Assembly (NCBI GenBank): GCA_963170055.1
Contig: CAUJGJ010000397.1
Span: 2,805,001-2,837,500 of the forward strand
DNA: 32,500 bases
Reading direction: 5' to 3'
Source: Halisarca cf. caerulea
Lineage: Eukaryota > Porifera > Demospongiae > Chondrillida > Halisarcidae
A program made the translations under genes and the position numbers. Numbering within the stretch: the first letter of the stretch is position 1; each line of letters begins with the position of its first letter. Positions 30,419-32,500 of this stretch are shown here, in pieces. Under the pieces are notes generated by a model. The model was not told where the DNA came from. It ran no database searches and saw only the letters and a list, made by a program, of their open reading frames with translations.

Positions 30419-30478
30419 GGCCTCTCTCTCTGTGTGTGTGTGTGTGTGTGAGTGCACATGTGTGTGAGTGGGTGGGTG
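30144..30478. repeat. (GT)n microsatellite
   Basis: Imperfect GT array with gcatgtgtgtg and cctctgtgtg variants, ending in (GGGT)n. Confidence 0.95.
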
Positions 30479-30589
30479 GGTGGGCTTTCTCTTAATATGG
30501 AACTTGCACTCAATAATTGGGTAAATTCACTGAACACAACCTCTTCACTTGATATAAGGGTTGAACCCGCCACCCAAACAAGGGGTGTA

Positions 30590-30680
30590 GGCGGCCAAAG
30601 GCTGCCTTCTCCCCTAGTAAAAACAATATAAGTGCTACCCATGCCCCCAATATAGGGGCCGCCTTTGGCGGTCCAAAAAC
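30590..30680 (+). repeat. Partial (TA)n-hairpin type X sequence
   Basis: agtaaaaacaatata occurs at about 30616, and again caatataggggccgcctttg gcggtccaaaa at 30650-30680, equal to the hairpin end of X1. gtaggcggccaaaggctgcc just before it (30588) is a second, inverted hairpin. There is no (TA)n here. Confidence 0.7.
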
Positions 30681-30777
30681 AATCAATAACAATTGTACTT
30701 ACCACTAGTTGAATTTCTTCCTTGTTTCGCATTCTAGAGGAAGAGAAAGAGTGTACATAAGGAATGCCCTTACACTA

Positions 30778-30780
<3 letters not shown>

Positions 30781-30819
<39 letters not shown>

Positions 30820-30830
30820 ACAAGCACAAG
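30781..30830. repeat. (CA)n microsatellite
   Basis: Short CA array; otherwise 30730-31070 shows no gene or repeat. Confidence 0.9.
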
Positions 30831-31071
30831 CACATGCATTGTGCACAACATATGGACATGTTTACACATAAATTCACCAGTGTGTGTATATCAGGCACAC
30901 CTGTTTACACACACACATATATATATACACACATAAACAGTGAACATGCAGAATGACATTGTAATGATTCACAAGCACAACAATGCTACCAAACTTGCTA
31001 TTGTTTCTAATTCGATTCCATAAAACCATGCATTACTCACAGAAATCTTTTAATTCCATGAGGATGATTTC

Positions 31072-31133
31072 CAAGTGATTGAGTTCCCAGGACCGTAGGT
31101 GGCCCACGAGTTTTTTTAAACTCAAATCACTTG
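31072..31133 (-). repeat. Hairpin A element, 62 nt
   Basis: Reverse complement of the copy at 20478-20539 with few differences; arms CAAGTGATTGAGTT and AAACTCAAATCACTTG. Confidence 0.85.
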
Positions 31134-31251
31134 TTGGGCTATATTTCAATGAAATTTGTTTGTCTATTCCATAAGATAGGTTCATAATCAGACGCTGGGT
31201 CAATATGCGTCAGCATTGCCTTGTGTTGAGTCACAATGCTGCGTTTCTGAG

Positions 31252-31366
31252 TTGCACATGTGGGATATCTCCGTGAACTTCAAAATTGAGCCGAGGTGTC
31301 TATCAGAAGGAATTTTACAACCTCAGCTGGCTTTGCGATGCAATGTCATGTGACCAGACCATGATT
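31252..31366 (+). repeat. Dispersed repeat, copy 2 (first copy 19371-19486)
   Basis: acatgtgggatatctccgtg aacttcaaaattgag ... tgtcatgtgaccagaccatg. It is followed within 10 bp by the half hairpin. Confidence 0.6.
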
Positions 31367-31375
31367 ATGGCAAAA

Positions 31376-31398
31376 CAAGTGATTCGAGTTTAAAAAAC
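31376..31398 (+). repeat. Half of a hairpin A element
   Basis: CAAGTGATTCGAGTTTAAAA plus aac equals the first 23 bases of the copy at 20478. The rest is replaced by telomeric repeats. Confidence 0.8.
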
Positions 31399-31425
31399 TA
31401 GGGTTAGGGTTAGGGTTAGGGTTAG
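31399..31425 (+). repeat. Interstitial telomeric repeat, (TTAGGG)4.5
   Basis: 27 bases of perfect TAGGGT-phase telomere repeat, G-rich strand on plus. No other telomeric tract is seen in the window. Confidence 0.95.
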
Positions 31426-31850
31426 TGCAACTGCTCTGCCCAGTGCTACTGATGAAGGGTGGAATTCCCAGAAAAGGCCTTATAGTACATTGGCAAACAG
31501 CGATACTTCGTCTCTGGTTAACGTGGTTAGTACATTTTACCCACCCTAGCTTTACTTTAGTTGGAGCTTTTAGAAATTAAGAAGAGAATTTTAGAGTAGT
31601 TGCGTCTTTACGTGCTGAAGTCCTCTCTTTTTACTGTGAGTACTTGCCACAGTGATGGTGTTTTCTATAGTATGGTCAACAGAGTTCACGTAACTCGATT
31701 ATGTTACAACTACAATCCCTTTGTCAATAGCATAAAACTTATATGTAACCTTTCACACCGGGTGATATGATATCCATTTTTTCATTGTGGGGAGAACCTA
31801 TGTATGTATCTAAGAATCTAAGAATTATTCTAGTTTGGCCTATGGTTGAT
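31426..31850. other. No gene seen
   Basis: Unique-looking sequence after the telomeric tract; no open frame with recognisable motifs. Confidence 0.5.
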
Positions 31851-31924
31851 TTTTGGGCCGCCGAAGTTGGCCCCTATACTGTTTACTTTCACCGGAAGTG
31901 TCCAGAACGTCCAGAACAATGTCA

Positions 31925-31952
<28 letters not shown>
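31851..31952 (-). mobile_element. (TA)n-hairpin element, short type X2
   Basis: Reverse of X1: ttttgggccgccgaagttgg cccc hairpin, tatactgtttactttcaccg gaagtgtccagaacgtccag aacaatgtcaa, then (TA)n, which runs directly into the coding sequence at 31953. Confidence 0.8.
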
Positions 31953-31956
<4 letters not shown>

Positions 31957-32500
31957 CTCTCTGTTTACCACATGATTGTCCTCTTTGTGGTGATAGAGTC
32001 GAGGAATCAGGCTTACACGGCTTAGGCTGCCGTCGGAGCCAGGGCAGACTACCTAGACACTCTGCCCTCAATGACATCGTCAAACGGGCTCTTTCAGCGG
32101 TGAATATTCCAGCCACGTTGGAACCAAGAGGTCTCTGCCGGTCTGATGGAAAATGCCCTGATGGTGTCTCCATCATACCCTGGTCAGATGGACGGTGTCT
32201 TGTGTGGGACGTTACCTGCCATGATACCTTTGCCCACTCAAATATTCATTTGGCATCCTCGGGTACGGGTCTTGTGGCTGATAGAGCTGCTTCCCTCAAG
32301 CGCCAAGTTTATGCCGAGCTCCAAATTAAGTACATTTTCATCCCAATTGCCGTGGAATCATCCGGATCTTTTGGTAGAGATGCTCTCTCATTTTTCCATG
32401 ATCTCAGCATGCGTACTAGACAAATAACTAAAGATCCACTGTCTTATTTAAAACTGTGTCAGCAAATCAGTGCTTGTATTCAGAGATTTAGCACATCATC
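31953..32500 (+). pseudogene. C-terminal end of a retroelement polyprotein (Zn-binding and nuclease-like region), 5' truncated
   Basis: Open in frame from 31953 to the window edge. It begins with a Cys-rich module (CSLC, CPLCGDRVEESGLHGLGCRR, then GRLPRHSALND). A block follows whose spacing resembles a PD-(D/E)xK-type nuclease: LEPRGLCRSDGKCPDG, then W-x-DGRCLVWDVTCHDTFA, and later IFIPIAVESSGSFGRDALSF. From memory, this combination follows the reverse transcriptase in a group of unnamed retroelements common in Hydra, crustaceans and other invertebrates. The usual Arg/Lys of DGKRPDG is Cys here. The reverse transcriptase is missing: the frame is cut at its 5' side by the (TA)n element. The right end is not seen. 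Confidence 0.65.

Overview
The window is eukaryotic, from a repeat-rich invertebrate genome. GT-AG introns, AATAAA signals, TTAGGG-type telomeric DNA, metazoan-type DNA transposons and a large gene of a family I know from cnidarians and sponges all point to an early-branching aquatic animal. A sponge is my best guess, but no marker gene proves it. There are no bacterial operons, rRNA genes or tRNA genes that I can see. Most of the sequence is mobile DNA in several layers, with long GT/CA microsatellites and many foldback sequences. A few host-type genes lie between them.

Layout, left to right. 1-5.3 kb: a Tnp2/CACTA-like transposase gene with phase-1 introns, broken by two frameshifts and two in-frame stops. 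A small acidic coiled-coil protein is encoded divergently beside it. 5.3-8 kb: a pogo-like MITE, a (TA)n-hairpin element and a 0.5 kb GT array. 8.0-11.7 kb: a large gene (1107-residue open frame plus upstream exon) with an HTH-like region, a Cys cluster and a SAP-like motif. 11.7-14.6 kb: tandem and inverted duplications, including a 461-bp near-perfect long inverted repeat inside a 1.2 kb insertion, then a second (TA)n-hairpin element. 14.9-15.4 kb: a compact two-exon CCCH zinc-finger gene with a poly(A) signal. 15.6-18.1 kb: a GT array, a 74-bp satellite of about 13 copies, the 3' end of a LINE, and a Ty3/Gypsy LTR-PBS-gag fragment on the minus strand.

18.3-28.9 kb: a PIF/Harbinger transposon in two pieces. 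The 5' part of the transposase (first two acidic residues) is at 18.3-19.4 kb. The part with the third catalytic residue is at 27.56-27.9 kb, followed by the convergent coiled-coil partner ORF. The 8.2 kb between them is bounded by a 21-bp inverted repeat (20/21 match). It holds two unrecognised spliced genes: a plus-strand gene of micro-exons (22.6-24.5 kb) with 33-nt coiled-coil exons amplified as exon-intron cassettes, and a minus-strand Lys-rich gene (25.1-27.2 kb) with CA/GT-rich introns. 29-32.5 kb: GT-linked tandem duplications, more hairpin elements, an interstitial telomeric tract that cuts one hairpin in half, and the C-terminal end of a retroelement polyprotein running off the window.

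The main candidates for something new are: (i) a family of about 60-nt nested hairpins (CAAGTRATTCGAGT ends, six copies), several joined to (TA)n tracts; (ii) the amplified exon cassettes with GT-microsatellite introns; (iii) a foldback MITE family (TAGTCTCGCG ends) in which three copies carry 9-bp target duplications; (iv) the inverted-repeat-bounded 8.2 kb segment inside the Harbinger gene; and (v) the telomeric insertion.
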